64,000 nucleotides of DNA from Levilactobacillus enshiensis (GCF_007115095.1 NZ_SULH01000012.1:50339-114338), one strand, 5' to 3'. Numbered from the stretch's first letter, positions 36,815 through 49,341 are shown. Numbers and translations are program-made. The notes: generated by a model not told the origin, from the letters alone.

Positions 36815-38283
36815 TAGTTTTGGCCTCCTAACGTAGGTAATTGTAAATGAAAGTCAGTGTTTTGTTCGAAGGCGTAACCCGCTTTGTACAGCGTGCTTTC
36901 GTCAAATGGCCGGCCGATAAGTTGCATTCCGACGGGTAAATTGTTGCTAAAGCCAGCAGGTAAGGATAACCCTGGAAGGCCAGCTAAGTTGACCGGAATC
37001 GTCAAGACATCATTCATGTACATCGTGATTGGGTCTTTAATTTCAGCACCGATTCCAAAGGCCGTGGTTGGCGCAACGGGACCCATGATGAAATCGTGGT
37101 CTTTCAAGACCGCTTTAAAGTCGTTAATGATCACTGTCCGAACCTTGGCAGCCTTTAAGAAGTAGGCATCGTAGAACCCAGCGGACAAGGAGAAGGTCCC
37201 TAACATGATTCGCCGCTTAACTTCTTCGCCGAAGCCTTCGGAGCGTGACTTCACGTAAACATCTTCCAAGTTCTTCACGTCGTCTGCCCGATAGCCGTAA
37301 CGAATCCCATCGAACCGTTGTAAGTTAGAGGAAGCTTCGGATGAACCAATGATGTAGTAAGCAGCGACCCCATACTTGTTGTGTGGTAAGGAAACTTCGT
37401 CGACCGTGGCACCTAACTTGCGGTAGGTGTCGGCAGCGGCCAAGATAGCGGCTTTCACCCCATCATCGACCCCTTCGGCCAAGAATTCCTTTGGCAAACC
37501 GATCCGCAACCCTTTAACGCTGGTTGCATCGTTCAAGTCGGCTGCAAAGTCAGGAACAGCTTGGGTAGAGCTAGTCAAATCATGGTCATCGTGACCGGCA
37601 ATGGCACTCAAAATCGTGGCGTTGTCCTTCACGCTACGCGTCATTGGCCCAATTTGATCGAGGCTAGAGCCAAAGGCAATCAAGCCCCAACGAGAAACCC
37701 GACCGTAAGTTGGCTTAATACCAACGATACCGTTGAAAGCGGCCGGTTGCCGAATGGAGCCACCGGTATCGGAACCCAAGGCAACGGGCACCTGACCAGA
37801 AGCGACTGCGGCAGCAGAACCCCCCGAAGACCCACCAGGCACCTTGGTTTGGTCCCAAGCGTTCTTGGTCGTCTTAAAGGCGGAGTTTTCCGTCGACCCA
37901 CCCATGGCAAATTCATCCAGGTTGGTCTTTCCGACGGTCACCATCTGCGCGTTAGCCAACTTGCTAACGGCGGTAGCATCGTAGACGGGGTTAAAGTTTT
38001 CTAAGATTTTTGAAGCAGCCGTGGTCTTTAAGTCCTTCGTGACCAAATTGTCCTTCAAGGCAACTGGAATTCCGGCTAGGGGCTGGTCGGCAGCGATGCC
38101 TTGAGCATCAATCGCATCCGCCTGTTTTAAAGCCGCGTCTTCATTTAAAGTTAAGAAAGCATCGATTTTAGGATCGGTGGCCTTGATGTTATCAAAAGTC
38201 GCCTGCGTCAATTCCTTGGCGCTGATCTTTTTCGCCACCAAATCGGCGTGGAGACTGGCGAGATCTTGTTTGAAGTAATTCAT
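36814..38283 (-). CDS. gatA: Asp/Glu-tRNA amidotransferase subunit A
   Basis: Glutaminase/amidase subunit, 489 residues. Amidase signature [21 protein letters not shown] near 150-170 with [13 protein letters not shown]; the Lys-Ser-Ser triad is present (VALKDN, GGSSGG, TGGSIR). Delivers ammonia to GatB. Located 3 bases after gatC. Confidence 0.97.
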   Translation of the reverse strand: MNYFKQDLASLHADLVAKKISAKELTQATFDNIKATDPKIDAFLTLNEDAALKQADAIDAQGIAADQPLAGIPVALKDNLVTKDLKTTAASKILENFNPVYDATAVSKLANAQMVTVGKTNLDEFAMGGSTENSAFKTTKNAWDQTKVPGGSSGGSAAAVASGQVPVALGSDTGGSIRQPAAFNGIVGIKPTYGRVSRWGLIAFGSSLDQIGPMTRSVKDNATILSAIAGHDDHDLTSSTQAVPDFAADLNDATSVKGLRIGLPKEFLAEGVDDGVKAAILAAADTYRKLGATVDEVSLPHNKYGVAAYYIIGSSEASSNLQRFDGIRYGYRADDVKNLEDVYVKSRSEGFGEEVKRRIMLGTFSLSAGFYDAYFLKAAKVRTVIINDFKAVLKDHDFIMGPVAPTTAFGIGAEIKDPITMYMNDVLTIPVNLAGLPGLSLPAGFSNNLPVGMQLIGRPFDESTLYKAGYAFEQNTDFHLQLPTLGGQN

Positions 38284-38286
38284 CTG

Positions 38287-38595
38287 TTAGTTATCCTCGC
38301 TTTCATCGATGATGGCCGGTACCTTGATAAAGCCCCGTGCTGCGTCTGGCGCGTTCTTTAATAACGCTGCACTTTGTCCCCAGTTATCGGCGACATCTTC
38401 ACGCATCACGTTGAGTTGATCAGAAACGTTGCTGGTCACTTCGACACCGTCAGTATCGACCTCACTCAGCGTTTCAAACATACCGATAATGTCATCTAGT
38501 TGGGGCGTAAACGCATCCAACTCGGCATCCGTAAATTCAAGTTTTGCCAGACTGGCAACGTGTTGAACTTGTTCTCGATTAATTCGATTAGCCAT
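38287..38595 (-). CDS. gatC: Asp/Glu-tRNA amidotransferase subunit C
   Basis: 102-residue stabilising subunit: NREQVQHVASLAKLEFTDAE at the start, FETLSEVDTDGVEV in the middle, FIKVPAII at the end. Start at the ATG at 38595 behind AGAGGGA; the codon before it is an in-frame TTG. Confidence 0.95.
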   Translation of the reverse strand: MANRINREQVQHVASLAKLEFTDAELDAFTPQLDDIIGMFETLSEVDTDGVEVTSNVSDQLNVMREDVADNWGQSAALLKNAPDAARGFIKVPAIIDESEDN

Positions 38596-38933
38596 CAATT
38601 ATCCCTCTTTCTGATTTATCCGCATTCACCGTTTATCCCGGCCTTAGCCCAGAATAAACATACATTGCTATTTTACCATATATCTTGCTGGCACCAAAGA
38701 TTCTGTTGGCAAATTGTGACAGTGATTCCGGCAAAACCAGTGGTCACCTAGGCGAACCGCTTCGCCTTCATCCGCCGGACCCCACCCAGTCAACCAGGTA
38801 TCCCAAACGCCACCACTTTCGTTTAAGGCAACTGGTTGCATCTCGTTCATCTCGGTGATTAGAAACTGTATCATACCAAATTGACCACCCAAATAGCAAC
38901 TCACCACTCACTGACCGCCAATCGTGACTGGTT
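38596..38933. other. gene-free region between camS and gatC
   Basis: No gene recognised in about 340 bases; it must hold the promoter for gatCAB-dagK, since a terminator closes camS. Confidence 0.35.
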
Positions 38934-38986
38934 AAAAAAGGACTAGGCCTCCCCAGTTGCTAACAGCACGTTGAGAAGCCCAGTCC
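38934..38986 (-). terminator. terminator of camS
   Basis: Stem GGACTgGGC...GCCtAGTCC with inner pairs, then T6 on the minus strand. Confidence 0.85.
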
Positions 38987-39036
38987 AATTTAGGTTAAAT
39001 AGCCAACTGCTAGTCTAGCAGCTAGAGCTATTCTGT

Positions 39037-40182
39037 TTAATAGCTATTAAATACGTGACTCGTGAACTTCTTGTCACCCGTGTTCCGTGAAAGGAAGCTC
39101 TGCACACCGTCCGTGGAAGACACAGTGATATCGATTGGTACCCCCGATGGCAAGTACTTCTGGGCCGCCGTTTGCAGGTACTGCGTGAAGCTGATGATCT
39201 CCGTTTGACTGTAGAATTGCGTCTGAATATTGACGTGCATCCCGGTCAAGCTCTTACCGTTGTAATGCGCCTGAGCCGTCACACCACTCAGGTTCGGGAA
39301 GAAGTTTTGGACTTGCGTCTTGAAGTTGGTGAAGGACGTTTCATCGTTACTGTTCGGGCTGCTAGAACCACTTTCGATTGGGAAGACGTAGTTCTTTTCG
39401 TTCAAGGCCTTCCAACTGGAAACGCTAGTAGCACCGGCTTTGTTCTCGGAGTATGCAATGAAGTCTCCACCTACCAGACTATCGTTAGAAGCCTGACGGT
39501 AAATGGCAATTGTGATTGGCACGTTCTTCAATGCTGACTTCTTACGTAACCGTTGGAGAACGGTGTTCGCTGCCTTCTTGGCATACGCCTCACCGGTCGC
39601 CTTATCGATCTTGGTTTCAAAGGTGGCTCCATACTGCGTCTTCTTGTAGTAATCGACCGAGTTTACGGCGATGCCGATGGTCACCCCACCTAAGGTCAGC
39701 TTATTGTTCTTTTGAGTCATGTAATCCTGTTCTTCCAGGGCTTGAATGTAAATAGGATTACGCTTAGTTGCCGAAGTTGAGCCGTTGCTAACGGGGTTTA
39801 GCCCCGTCGTGTTCGACTTACTCTTTCGATCCAACCAGTTCTGGACCGTATTGGCGCTCAAATACTGGCCTTCTTGAAAGACGTACTTCTTCGTCGAATA
39901 CATCTTCTTAGAAACGTTCAGCATCCCGTTTTCAAAACTCTTCAGGTTGTAAGTATTTCCCGAATCCTGGCTGTTGGTGACCCCTCGTGATTTACTCGTT
40001 TGGTAGTGGCCACTCTTAATGACCCCTTCATAATCACCATCGCTGCTCTGACCAGTCAACTGCGTGGTCCCATTCTTACTGTTTCCAGAACTGCCAGACA
40101 TACTGGAACTACTTAAATCGCCACATGCGGCCAAAAAGAGTGGCACCGTAGCCAACGCAATAAAGGTTCGTAACCGTTTCAC
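39037..40182 (-). CDS. camS: CamS-family lipoprotein
   Basis: Sex-pheromone-precursor-type lipoprotein, 381 residues. Signal peptide with lipobox LAAC at residues 17-20, then a Ser/Gly linker and the CamS domain (GDYEGVIKSGHYQTSKSRG, RKSKSNTTGLNP). In enterococci the signal peptide is processed to a pheromone; the folded domain's role is unknown. GTG start with AGGAGG 9 bases upstream. In the usual position after ligA. Confidence 0.93.
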   Translation of the reverse strand: MKRLRTFIALATVPLFLAACGDLSSSSMSGSSGNSKNGTTQLTGQSSDGDYEGVIKSGHYQTSKSRGVTNSQDSGNTYNLKSFENGMLNVSKKMYSTKKYVFQEGQYLSANTVQNWLDRKSKSNTTGLNPVSNGSTSATKRNPIYIQALEEQDYMTQKNNKLTLGGVTIGIAVNSVDYYKKTQYGATFETKIDKATGEAYAKKAANTVLQRLRKKSALKNVPITIAIYRQASNDSLVGGDFIAYSENKAGATSVSSWKALNEKNYVFPIESGSSSPNSNDETSFTNFKTQVQNFFPNLSGVTAQAHYNGKSLTGMHVNIQTQFYSQTEIISFTQYLQTAAQKYLPSGVPIDITVSSTDGVQSFLSRNTGDKKFTSHVFNSY

Positions 40183-40204
40183 GACTTGTTTCCTCCTAAA
40201 GTCA

Positions 40205-42250
<2,046 letters not shown>

Positions 42251-42259
42251 TTAACTTTT

Positions 42260-44500
42260 TTATTCAACACGTTTAATTGGTGCAAAGGCAGCCAAGAGCC
42301 GCTTAACTCCTTGTTCTGGAAAGGCAATGTCCAGTTCGGCATCTTCACCGGTCCCGTTGACCTTAACCACGGTGCCGACGCCCCATTTTTTGTGACTGGC
42401 CTTATCGCCAACGTTCCAACTCAGCTTTTCGGCGCCAGTACCAGTTGGTTCGCTGACCCGACCCGTCTTTCCGTGATAAGGATTGGCCACGGCACTAGCT
42501 GTCCGCCGGGCAAATGGCACATCGCGGCGACTTGGCGTTAATCCTGACTTAGTTTCACTGTAGTCTAAGTGCAACAACTCGGGATCGATTTCCGTAACGA
42601 ACCGCGATTGCGGATTGGCCTGTCGCCGACCGTACAGCATCCGCGAGTAGGCATTGGTCAGGTACAGCTTGGTCTGTGCTCGTGTAATCCCAACGTAAGC
42701 TAACCGGCGTTCTTCTTCGAGCTCATCGTCTTCCAGCATAGCTCGCGACAACGGGAAGATTCCTTCTTCCAAGCCCATCAAGAAGATAACCGGAAATTCC
42801 AACCCCTTGGCAGCGTGCAAAGTCATCAAGGTAACTTCAGCGGGCTCTTCCTCAACATCATCTTGTGCAGAAACTAAGGCCAAGTCGGCCAGAAATTCGA
42901 CCAAGCGATTGTCTTGATCCTCATCATGATCGGTGTTGTCCCAATCGCTATCAAACTTTTGCGTCACGGATAAGAATTCCTCAATGTTTTCGATTCGGGT
43001 TTCGGCTTCAAGGTTCTTGGACGCCTTCAAGGCTGCCATGTAGCCAGTCTTATCCAACAACTCACTGGTAATATCCGAAACACTCATCGTTGCTGCCTTA
43101 TCCTGCACAGCTTTCAGCGTCATCCCAAATTTTTCCATAGCGTTCCGAATCCGAGCCCCCAGGTTGGTGGCCAGCGCAATGTTCTGCGTGGCTTCCAGCT
43201 CAGTCCAACCGTTAAAGTCGGCGAAGTCCCGTAATTTTTCAATACTGGTGGCCCCGATACCGCGCTTAGGTTCATTGATGATTCGCTCCAGGCTCATCGA
43301 ATCGGCTGGGTTGGCGATCAACGTCAAGTAAGCCAAGACATCGCGAATTTCTTTACGGTCGTAGAACTTGTGGCCCCCGACCATGGTGTAAGGAATGTTG
43401 GCCTTGACCAGGGTTTCTTCAATCACCCGTGATTGGGCGTTAGTCCGGTAAAGGATGGCAAAATCACCATAACCGTGATGATTCTTTTGGTTCTCTTCTT
43501 GAATCTTAGCGACCACGTAATGGGCTTCATCGTTTTCGTTTTGGCCCCGGTAATAGGAAATCTTTTCGCCATCAGGATTTTCCGTCCAGAGGTCCTTTTT
43601 CTTTCGGTTGACGTTCTTTTGAATCACATCGTTAGCGGCCTTCAAGATGGTCTTGGTCGACCGGTAGTTCTGTTCCAGTAACGTCACGTGCGCGTTCGGA
43701 TAGTCGTGCTCAAAATTCAGGATATTTTCCATGTTGGCGCCCCGCCAGCCATAGATACTTTGGTCCCCATCCCCAACGACGCAGAGATTGCCATGCTTTT
43801 TAGCCAACAAGTTAACCAAGGTGTACTGGGCATCGTTGGTATCTTGATACTCGTCGACGTGAATATACTGGAACTTTTCTTGGTAATACCCCAGCACGTC
43901 TTGATCCTGATTGAACAGCTTGATGGTCAACATGATCAGATCATCGAAGTCCATTGCTTGGTTGGCCAACAATTCCCGTTGGTAGCTGTCGTAGACGTCG
44001 GCAACCGTTGTTTCAAAGGGATTGCCAGCAGCTTCTTTCATCATCGCTGGTGTCTGCAAGGCATTCTTCGCGTTTGAAATTGCGCCCAAAACGGACCGGG
44101 GATCGAACTTCTTCACGTCTAGGTTCTGCTGTTGCAAGACCCGTTTGACCAGCGTCCGTTGCTCACCGGGATCGGCAATGGTGAAGGCCCGATTATACCC
44201 TAGTTTATCCGCATCGCGCCGCAAAATACGGACACATAACGCATGGAACGTGGAGACCCAGACATCATTGCCATCTGGTCCTAGCAATTTAATGACCCGC
44301 TCGCGCATTTCCTTAGCGGCCTTGTTCGTAAATGTAATGGCCAAAATCCGCCATGGCATCACGTTATTATGTTCGATCAAGTAGGCGACCCGGTGCGTTA
44401 ACACCCGGGTCTTCCCACTACCAGCACCTGCTAGCACCAGCAGTGGTCCCTCGGTCTGAAGGACGGCCTCCGTTTGTTTATCGTTCATGCCAGTTAACAA
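42260..44500 (-). CDS. pcrA: DNA helicase PcrA
   Basis: SF1A 3'-5' helicase, about 746 residues. Walker A LAGAGSGKTRVLTHRVAYLI near residue 22, DEYQDTND near 230, GDGDQSIYGWRGA near 255, VTLMTLHAAKGLEFP near 570, ending in a Tudor-like C-domain (KASHKKWGVGTVVKVNG-like). Start: TTG at 44500 has AGGAG 5 bases upstream; a GTG at 44515 with GAGAGG upstream is the alternative. First gene of pcrA-ligA-camS. Confidence 0.95.
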   Translation of the reverse strand: MLTGMNDKQTEAVLQTEGPLLVLAGAGSGKTRVLTHRVAYLIEHNNVMPWRILAITFTNKAAKEMRERVIKLLGPDGNDVWVSTFHALCVRILRRDADKLGYNRAFTIADPGEQRTLVKRVLQQQNLDVKKFDPRSVLGAISNAKNALQTPAMMKEAAGNPFETTVADVYDSYQRELLANQAMDFDDLIMLTIKLFNQDQDVLGYYQEKFQYIHVDEYQDTNDAQYTLVNLLAKKHGNLCVVGDGDQSIYGWRGANMENILNFEHDYPNAHVTLLEQNYRSTKTILKAANDVIQKNVNRKKKDLWTENPDGEKISYYRGQNENDEAHYVVAKIQEENQKNHHGYGDFAILYRTNAQSRVIEETLVKANIPYTMVGGHKFYDRKEIRDVLAYLTLIANPADSMSLERIINEPKRGIGATSIEKLRDFADFNGWTELEATQNIALATNLGARIRNAMEKFGMTLKAVQDKAATMSVSDITSELLDKTGYMAALKASKNLEAETRIENIEEFLSVTQKFDSDWDNTDHDEDQDNRLVEFLADLALVSAQDDVEEEPAEVTLMTLHAAKGLEFPVIFLMGLEEGIFPLSRAMLEDDELEEERRLAYVGITRAQTKLYLTNAYSRMLYGRRQANPQSRFVTEIDPELLHLDYSETKSGLTPSRRDVPFARRTASAVANPYHGKTGRVSEPTGTGAEKLSWNVGDKASHKKWGVGTVVKVNGTGEDAELDIAFPEQGVKRLLAAFAPIKRVE

Positions 44501-44716
44501 TTCTTCTCCTGCCACCCTGAACACAATCCTCTCTGTAATTAGTCTTGAATAGTATACCAAAAAAACATACGTTCTGCTGAGACTCCAGCCGATATTTTAA
44601 AATTTTACGTGGTGTTCGCCCGCGGGATTCATCACCCGCGCGGCCGCTGTCAATCGGCCACCTATTCCTGTTAAGTTGACCAACTGAATTAATCGTCAAT
44701 GTCTTTTGTTTACGCA

Positions 44717-45226
44717 TTAAGCTTAACTAAAAGATTAAAAGTTCCAAAGTACCGGCTATGCCTGTTTTAGCAACAACGGCAATAAAACAGGGAAGTATCG
44801 TGGTTACATCGCCTTACTAGCCGGCAACCATGGGTTTACATAGCGTTCTCAGACAACAATGAGAATCACTATAATCGTCGTACTCAATTGCCACCCAAAA
44901 TGTTAGATAACCGCGCCTTACAGCTGTTGTTATGATAAAACACAGTCAGCGCCGGAGGAGGCCAGGGATGGAGCCAGCCGTGAAAGTGGTGTTAGCCGGC
45001 GATTCTTTTCCCGCCGGCTTACAGCACGGGCGACTTTGAAGCCACGTGGTTTTCGTGGCTTCAAAGCGAGCGAGAAGACTGGTGTTCTGCCAGTCTGAAG
45101 CGTCCCCACAGCAGGCGGAATCCCTGGCAGCCGTAGTGCGCCCAATTTAGCCGAATTGAATAGCACGAATACGTCTCAATACTGGATCAAGACCTGAATT
45201 TTATCTTTCAACCTTTTAAGCTTAAC
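44717..45226. mobile_element. non-coding MITE-like element, copy B with target duplication
   Basis: Core of about 488 bp (44728-45215) between two exact copies of TTAAGCTTAAC (44717-44727 and 45216-45226), an apparent 11-bp target duplication. The ends AAAAGATTAAAAG and CTTTCAACCTTTT form a degenerate version of copy A's inverted repeat. 44950-45145 aligns with copy A almost base by base. A minus-strand frame at 44930-45166 is probably spurious: its counterpart in copy A is disrupted. Not coding as far as I can see. Confidence 0.75.
44950..45145. ncRNA. candidate structured RNA core of copy B
   Basis: Three clear hairpins: AGCCGGCG / CGCCGGCT (about 44994-45022), GAAGCCACG / CGTGGCTTC (about 45038-45062) and AGACTGG / CCAGTCT (about 45076-45096). 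Stem sequences partly differ from copy A while pairing is kept. Confidence 0.4.
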
Positions 45227-45282
45227 AAATACCAGCCTGAAATACGATAAACATTCTGATATTCCAGCCACCCAAGACCACA

Positions 45283-45329
45283 TAAAGAGCGCCGTAGAAA
45301 GACTCTCACTTGAGAATTCTACGGCGCTC
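45283..45329 (-). terminator. terminator of xpt-purK
   Basis: Stem GAGCGCCGTAGA / TCTACGGCGCTC; minus-strand TTTATG tail. Confidence 0.75.
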
Positions 45330-45351
45330 AGTGTTTCGGACTTAACCTAAT

Positions 45352-46497
45352 TTATTCTGCGCTATCTGATTTTTCCGACCAGATACCGGTGTCGTCGAGC
45401 TGATCCAAGATTGGCTTCACTGACGGCCCTTGAACGGCGATGTGGCCCATCGTCTCATTGTCTTGCTGGTGACGCAGATGGTAGAAGTTAAAGTGCCAGT
45501 TGGCCTTTAACTGCCATTGTGTCCGCATGGCACTCAGCTGTCCCGCAGTAAATGAGGCCGTCACCGCTGGCGTCAAGATTTGTGGTTCAGCCAATGGTAA
45601 CCCTGCGATGGCCCGCAAATGCTCAGAGAACTCATCGATCGTTGCGGCGGCCGCGAAGACATACCCCGTTTCGCTAGGTGCCGGGACGATCTTCTTCACG
45701 TAAATGGCACCACTGCTGGTTAGGTAGAATGAGACCTCGAACACACCCACGTAGCTGACGTTCTTAGCGACTTCGCTGGCTACCCGATGGATTTCACCGG
45801 CAACCGCATCATCGACCTGTGCAGGCACCCACGTGCGGATAGGCCGGTCGTCGACGGACTGGACCTCCGTAATGGGAAACGCCTGTTGATTGCCCTCTTG
45901 GTCGCGAGCCACAAGAATGGAGTATTCGCGATCATAAGCGACTTGCGACTCAAGGATGTACGTGCCCCAGTCGAGTAGGCCAGCAGCCTTCGCGATATCC
46001 GTTTGGGTCTTGATGACCAACTCACGACCATGCGACCATTCCTTTTGGATTGGCTTTAGCACACACGGATAGCCAATAGAATTGACGGACTGGTACACGT
46101 CATCGAGGTTAATGATGGTGGCATAAGGCGCGATGTTCACGTTGAGTTGTTCGAAGAAAGCCCGCTCCAACAGCCGGTCTTGCATCATTTCCAACATGTC
46201 GCTCCCCTGCGGAATCCGGGTAAACTGCGCCAAGAATTTGATTACATCCGTGCTGACCCGATCCGAGTCGTACACGATAGCCGCACAGCTCTCGGCAAAG
46301 TGCTGCAACTTATCGCGGTCCTTCGCTGAACCAACTGCCTTGAAATCGGCCAATTGTAGCGCTTCGCTCGTTTCATCCACGCCGTACGCACCAACGCGCA
46401 GCCCCATCTTGCGGGCCGTTGTCACTAACATTGCGGCGTTGGCACTACTGCCAACCACCCCAATCGTATCTCCAGGATATAAGACCGTGTTCGCCAA
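45352..46497 (-). CDS. PurK-like ATP-grasp protein
   Basis: 381-residue homologue of N5-carboxyaminoimidazole ribonucleotide synthase (AIR + ATP + bicarbonate). IGVVGSSANAAMLVTTARKMG replaces the usual GxLGGGQLgrM nucleotide loop; YPCVLKPIQKEWSHGRELVI and EVSFYL are ATP-grasp segments. The glycine-rich loop and EFAPRPHNSGHY-type metal motif are altered (here KIVPAPSETGYVF). No other pur genes nearby; it follows xpt, so it may be a diverged second copy. Confidence 0.72.
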   Translation of the reverse strand: MANTVLYPGDTIGVVGSSANAAMLVTTARKMGLRVGAYGVDETSEALQLADFKAVGSAKDRDKLQHFAESCAAIVYDSDRVSTDVIKFLAQFTRIPQGSDMLEMMQDRLLERAFFEQLNVNIAPYATIINLDDVYQSVNSIGYPCVLKPIQKEWSHGRELVIKTQTDIAKAAGLLDWGTYILESQVAYDREYSILVARDQEGNQQAFPITEVQSVDDRPIRTWVPAQVDDAVAGEIHRVASEVAKNVSYVGVFEVSFYLTSSGAIYVKKIVPAPSETGYVFAAAATIDEFSEHLRAIAGLPLAEPQILTPAVTASFTAGQLSAMRTQWQLKANWHFNFYHLRHQQDNETMGHIAVQGPSVKPILDQLDDTGIWSEKSDSAE

Positions 46498-46607
46498 TTT
46501 TACTCCCTACTTTCTCGCTTAAAGTTTAATAATCTTTCCGTTAAACACTGCAATGGTTTACTACTTTCATTTTAAAGTCTTGCCAATAATTAAACAAGTC
46601 TAGCATT

Positions 46608-47186
46608 TTATTTATCAGCGGCGAAAATAACCTGACCATCTTCAAACGAAGCGATGCTGGCCAGTGCCTCCAACTGAATACCAGCGTCTTCGACCAATTG
46701 ATGGCCCTTTTGGAAGCGTTTCTCGATGACGACCCCCACACCAGCAACCTTGATATTAGCGGTAGCGGCAATGTCCAAGAGGCCTTGCACGGCTTGTCCG
46801 TTGGCTAAGAAATCATCGATGATCAACACTTTTTCTGCTGGCTTCAAAAAGCGGCGGTCGATGGAAATGTCGTTATTGACCTGCTTGGTATAGGAATAAA
46901 CCTTCGCCGTGTATAAGTTATCGGTCAACGTCAGGCTCTTGTGCTTCCGGGCAAAAATCACGGGCACGCCCATGTGTAACCCCGCCATGACGGCTGGCGC
47001 AATTCCGGATGACTCCACGGTCAGAATCTTAGTGATGCCAGTATCCTTGAAACGACGCGCAAATTCAGCGCCCAATTCGTCCATCAATTGGGGATCAACC
47101 TGGTGGTTCAAAAAGTTATCGACTTTAAGGACATTGCCGGGCAGCACAGTCCCGTCGCGACGAATCCGATCCTCTAATAGTTTCAT
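46608..47186 (-). CDS. xpt: xanthine phosphoribosyltransferase
   Basis: Salvages xanthine with PRPP to XMP. 192 residues: [21 protein letters not shown] at the start, [20 protein letters not shown] near 58, and the PRPP loop [19 protein letters not shown] near 122. The 5' region (47187-47342) contains inverted segments but no purine riboswitch that I recognise. Note the purK-like gene downstream. Confidence 0.95.
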   Translation of the reverse strand: MKLLEDRIRRDGTVLPGNVLKVDNFLNHQVDPQLMDELGAEFARRFKDTGITKILTVESSGIAPAVMAGLHMGVPVIFARKHKSLTLTDNLYTAKVYSYTKQVNNDISIDRRFLKPAEKVLIIDDFLANGQAVQGLLDIAATANIKVAGVGVVIEKRFQKGHQLVEDAGIQLEALASIASFEDGQVIFAADK

Positions 47187-47342
47187 TGCAAATGAACCTC
47201 CATCTTTGTTTTACCTGCGCCATGGTGGCATTCCCTGACCAGAGACCCGTCAAGTCATGACCGCTGCTCACAGGTGTTTCTTTTTATTGTACCTGACTGA
47301 ACCTTAAAAGCACAACGGGAAGCCGTCGACATTTACGAATGC
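47187..47342. other. xpt leader region
   Basis: No gene; candidate regulatory leader for xpt. I looked for the conserved guanine/xanthine aptamer core and did not find it. Confidence 0.3.
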
Positions 47343-48251
47343 TTAACCCCACCACAATCCGAGAACCTCAGCGACCACCGTACTTAGCGCGAGAATGCCG
47401 AGACTGCGGACGGCGAGGATGAAGGTTTCTTTTTTGACTTGAACGCGAAATAATCCTTGCACATTGCGGTAAATCAGTGGGATACTCAGCAGGGCCAGTA
47501 ACGACCAGCGCGGCAAGTCCCCGATGGCAACACTGACGATCAATGACAGGTAGCCGAGCACGTAGAAACTGGCAAACAACCAGAGGGAGCCCCGTTTGCC
47601 TAAATAGTAGACGATGGTCTTCCGGTTCAAATCCAGATCTTCTTTGGCGTCACAGATGTTATTCGCCAGTAGCAAGGCGGCAATCGCCGCAATTGCGATC
47701 CCGGAAGCGAGCAACACCCGGGCCAATAACGTGCCGGTAAACTGCGCCGTTTGATAGAGATTTAGGTAGACGGTGATAAGCATGATCATGTAGCCCATGG
47801 TAAACCCTGCGAAAAATTCGCCAGTTGGCGTGCCGGACAATGGTTTGGGACCGCCGGCGTAAAGATAGCCGACTAAGAAACAGAATATCCCCATCAGCAG
47901 TAGCGGCCACCCCGTCACCCAGACTAAATACAAGCCGATGATGCCGGCCACGACCGCCATACTAGCCATCAAGGCAAAGATGCGGTGCACGGCCAGATGG
48001 TTAACGCCAATGATATTGGTATTTTTCTTCCACGCCGCGGCCTGATTACCAGCCTTCGTGTAGTCCTGATAGTTGTCGTTGATGTCAACGGCCATGTTAA
48101 ATAGGAGCATCGCCACGAAGAATAAGCTGGTCACTCCCCAGTTGAGGTGTTGAAAGTTAGCCTGAACGAAAATCAAGCCGAGTAAAAACGGCCAGACAGA
48201 TGCAATTTTTGCCTTAATTTCTACTAATTCGAGAAAGATTTGAACAGTCAT
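47343..48251 (-). CDS. menA: 1,4-dihydroxy-2-naphthoate polyprenyltransferase-like
   Basis: 302-residue UbiA-family membrane prenyltransferase from the ATG at 48251 (AAAGGGGA upstream). First Asp motif NMAVDINDNYQDY near 50, second DAKEDLDLNRKTIVYYLG near 190; about eight helices. Makes demethylmenaquinone from DHNA. No other men genes in the window, and lactobacilli usually lack DHNA synthesis, so DHNA would be taken up (established for several species). Divergent from the polyprenyl synthase. Confidence 0.88.
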   Translation of the reverse strand: MTVQIFLELVEIKAKIASVWPFLLGLIFVQANFQHLNWGVTSLFFVAMLLFNMAVDINDNYQDYTKAGNQAAAWKKNTNIIGVNHLAVHRIFALMASMAVVAGIIGLYLVWVTGWPLLLMGIFCFLVGYLYAGGPKPLSGTPTGEFFAGFTMGYMIMLITVYLNLYQTAQFTGTLLARVLLASGIAIAAIAALLLANNICDAKEDLDLNRKTIVYYLGKRGSLWLFASFYVLGYLSLIVSVAIGDLPRWSLLALLSIPLIYRNVQGLFRVQVKKETFILAVRSLGILALSTVVAEVLGLWWG

Positions 48252-48363
48252 GAGCGTCCCCTTTAAAATAATTTCTAAACCGATGATAACCTTTATTTGA
48301 CAACGTTTCCATATATCGGTAACATAAAATTTATCGTATACGGATAGACTAGTGAGGTGCAAA

Positions 48364-49341
48364 ATGGATCGACAACTTTGGCGGCAATTTCCCCAGGTAG
48401 AACCGCAATTAAATGCGTTGCAAAAATACTTAATGGCAGCGGTTCAGCTGGATAACCAGCCCATCCACAATAAAATATTAGCGCTCTTAAACTCCGGCGG
48501 CAAGCTTCTACGCCCCGGATATTTTTACTTATTTAGTGAATTTGGCGATCAAGCCACCTCGGAACAGTTGCAAGCGGGCGCGGCGGCCTTAGAGATTCTC
48601 CACGTGGGGACGCTGATCCATGACGACGTGATCGACGAATCAGCCACACGACGCGGCGTGCGAACGATTCAGATGAAGTATGGCCAGCGCAACGCCATTT
48701 ATGCCGGTGACTTCATGTTCACGGTCTACTTCAATCAGGTGTTAAAGTCTACGGCTGACCGTGATCTCGTTCAAAATCACGTCAATTCCATGCACCAGAT
48801 TCTCTGGGGCGAACTCCACCAGATGGACCTCAACTACCGGGAAAATACGACGCTAGACGAGTACCTCGCAGAAATTTCGGGTAAAACCGCCGAACTATTT
48901 GCCCTCAGCTGTTACCAGGGAGCCATGGTCGCCGGCGCACCACAGGCCGTCACCCGCTTAACCAGGGAAATTGGACTCGCGATTGGCCGGGCCTACCAGA
49001 TGCTCGACGACATCTTAGACTACGCCGGTGACCCACAGAAGACGAAGAAGCCGATCCTAGAAGACTTGCGGTCCGGCGTCTATTCCCTTCCCCTGCTTCT
49101 CGCGATTCCTAAGGCCCCGCACGAATTTCACCGGCTCTTGAAGAAGCAACATGATATGACGGCCACAGATATTCAGGCTGTCCAAGCGTTGGTGACCCAG
49201 TACGATGGTGTCGGTGCCGCGCGGAAGCTCGCAACGGCATGGACGGATAAGGCCTTGAGCAGCATCGCGCAATTACCGGCGGGCACCACGCGAAATGACT
49301 TGACGAAATTAACTACGATGCTGCTGCGCCGTGATCACTAA
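48364..49341 (+). CDS. polyprenyl diphosphate synthase (component II type)
   Basis: 325-residue all-trans polyprenyl synthase. NSGGKLLRPGYFYLF near 45, first DDxxD motif LIHDDVIDESATRRG near 85, second MLDDILDYAGD near 215. Supplies the side chain used by MenA, which is divergently encoded 113 bases away. Start at the ATG at 48364 with GAGGTG 6 bases before it. Confidence 0.92.
   Translation: MDRQLWRQFPQVEPQLNALQKYLMAAVQLDNQPIHNKILALLNSGGKLLRPGYFYLFSEFGDQATSEQLQAGAAALEILHVGTLIHDDVIDESATRRGVRTIQMKYGQRNAIYAGDFMFTVYFNQVLKSTADRDLVQNHVNSMHQILWGELHQMDLNYRENTTLDEYLAEISGKTAELFALSCYQGAMVAGAPQAVTRLTREIGLAIGRAYQMLDDILDYAGDPQKTKKPILEDLRSGVYSLPLLLAIPKAPHEFHRLLKKQHDMTATDIQAVQALVTQYDGVGAARKLATAWTDKALSSIAQLPAGTTRNDLTKLTTMLLRRDH

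Noticed and set aside
44930..45166. 78-residue minus-strand frame inside repeat copy B
   Set aside because: It covers the hairpin core of a non-coding element; the matching frame is not kept in copy A and no ribosome site is present.
47187..47342. Purine riboswitch before xpt
   Set aside because: The conserved aptamer loops are not recognisable.
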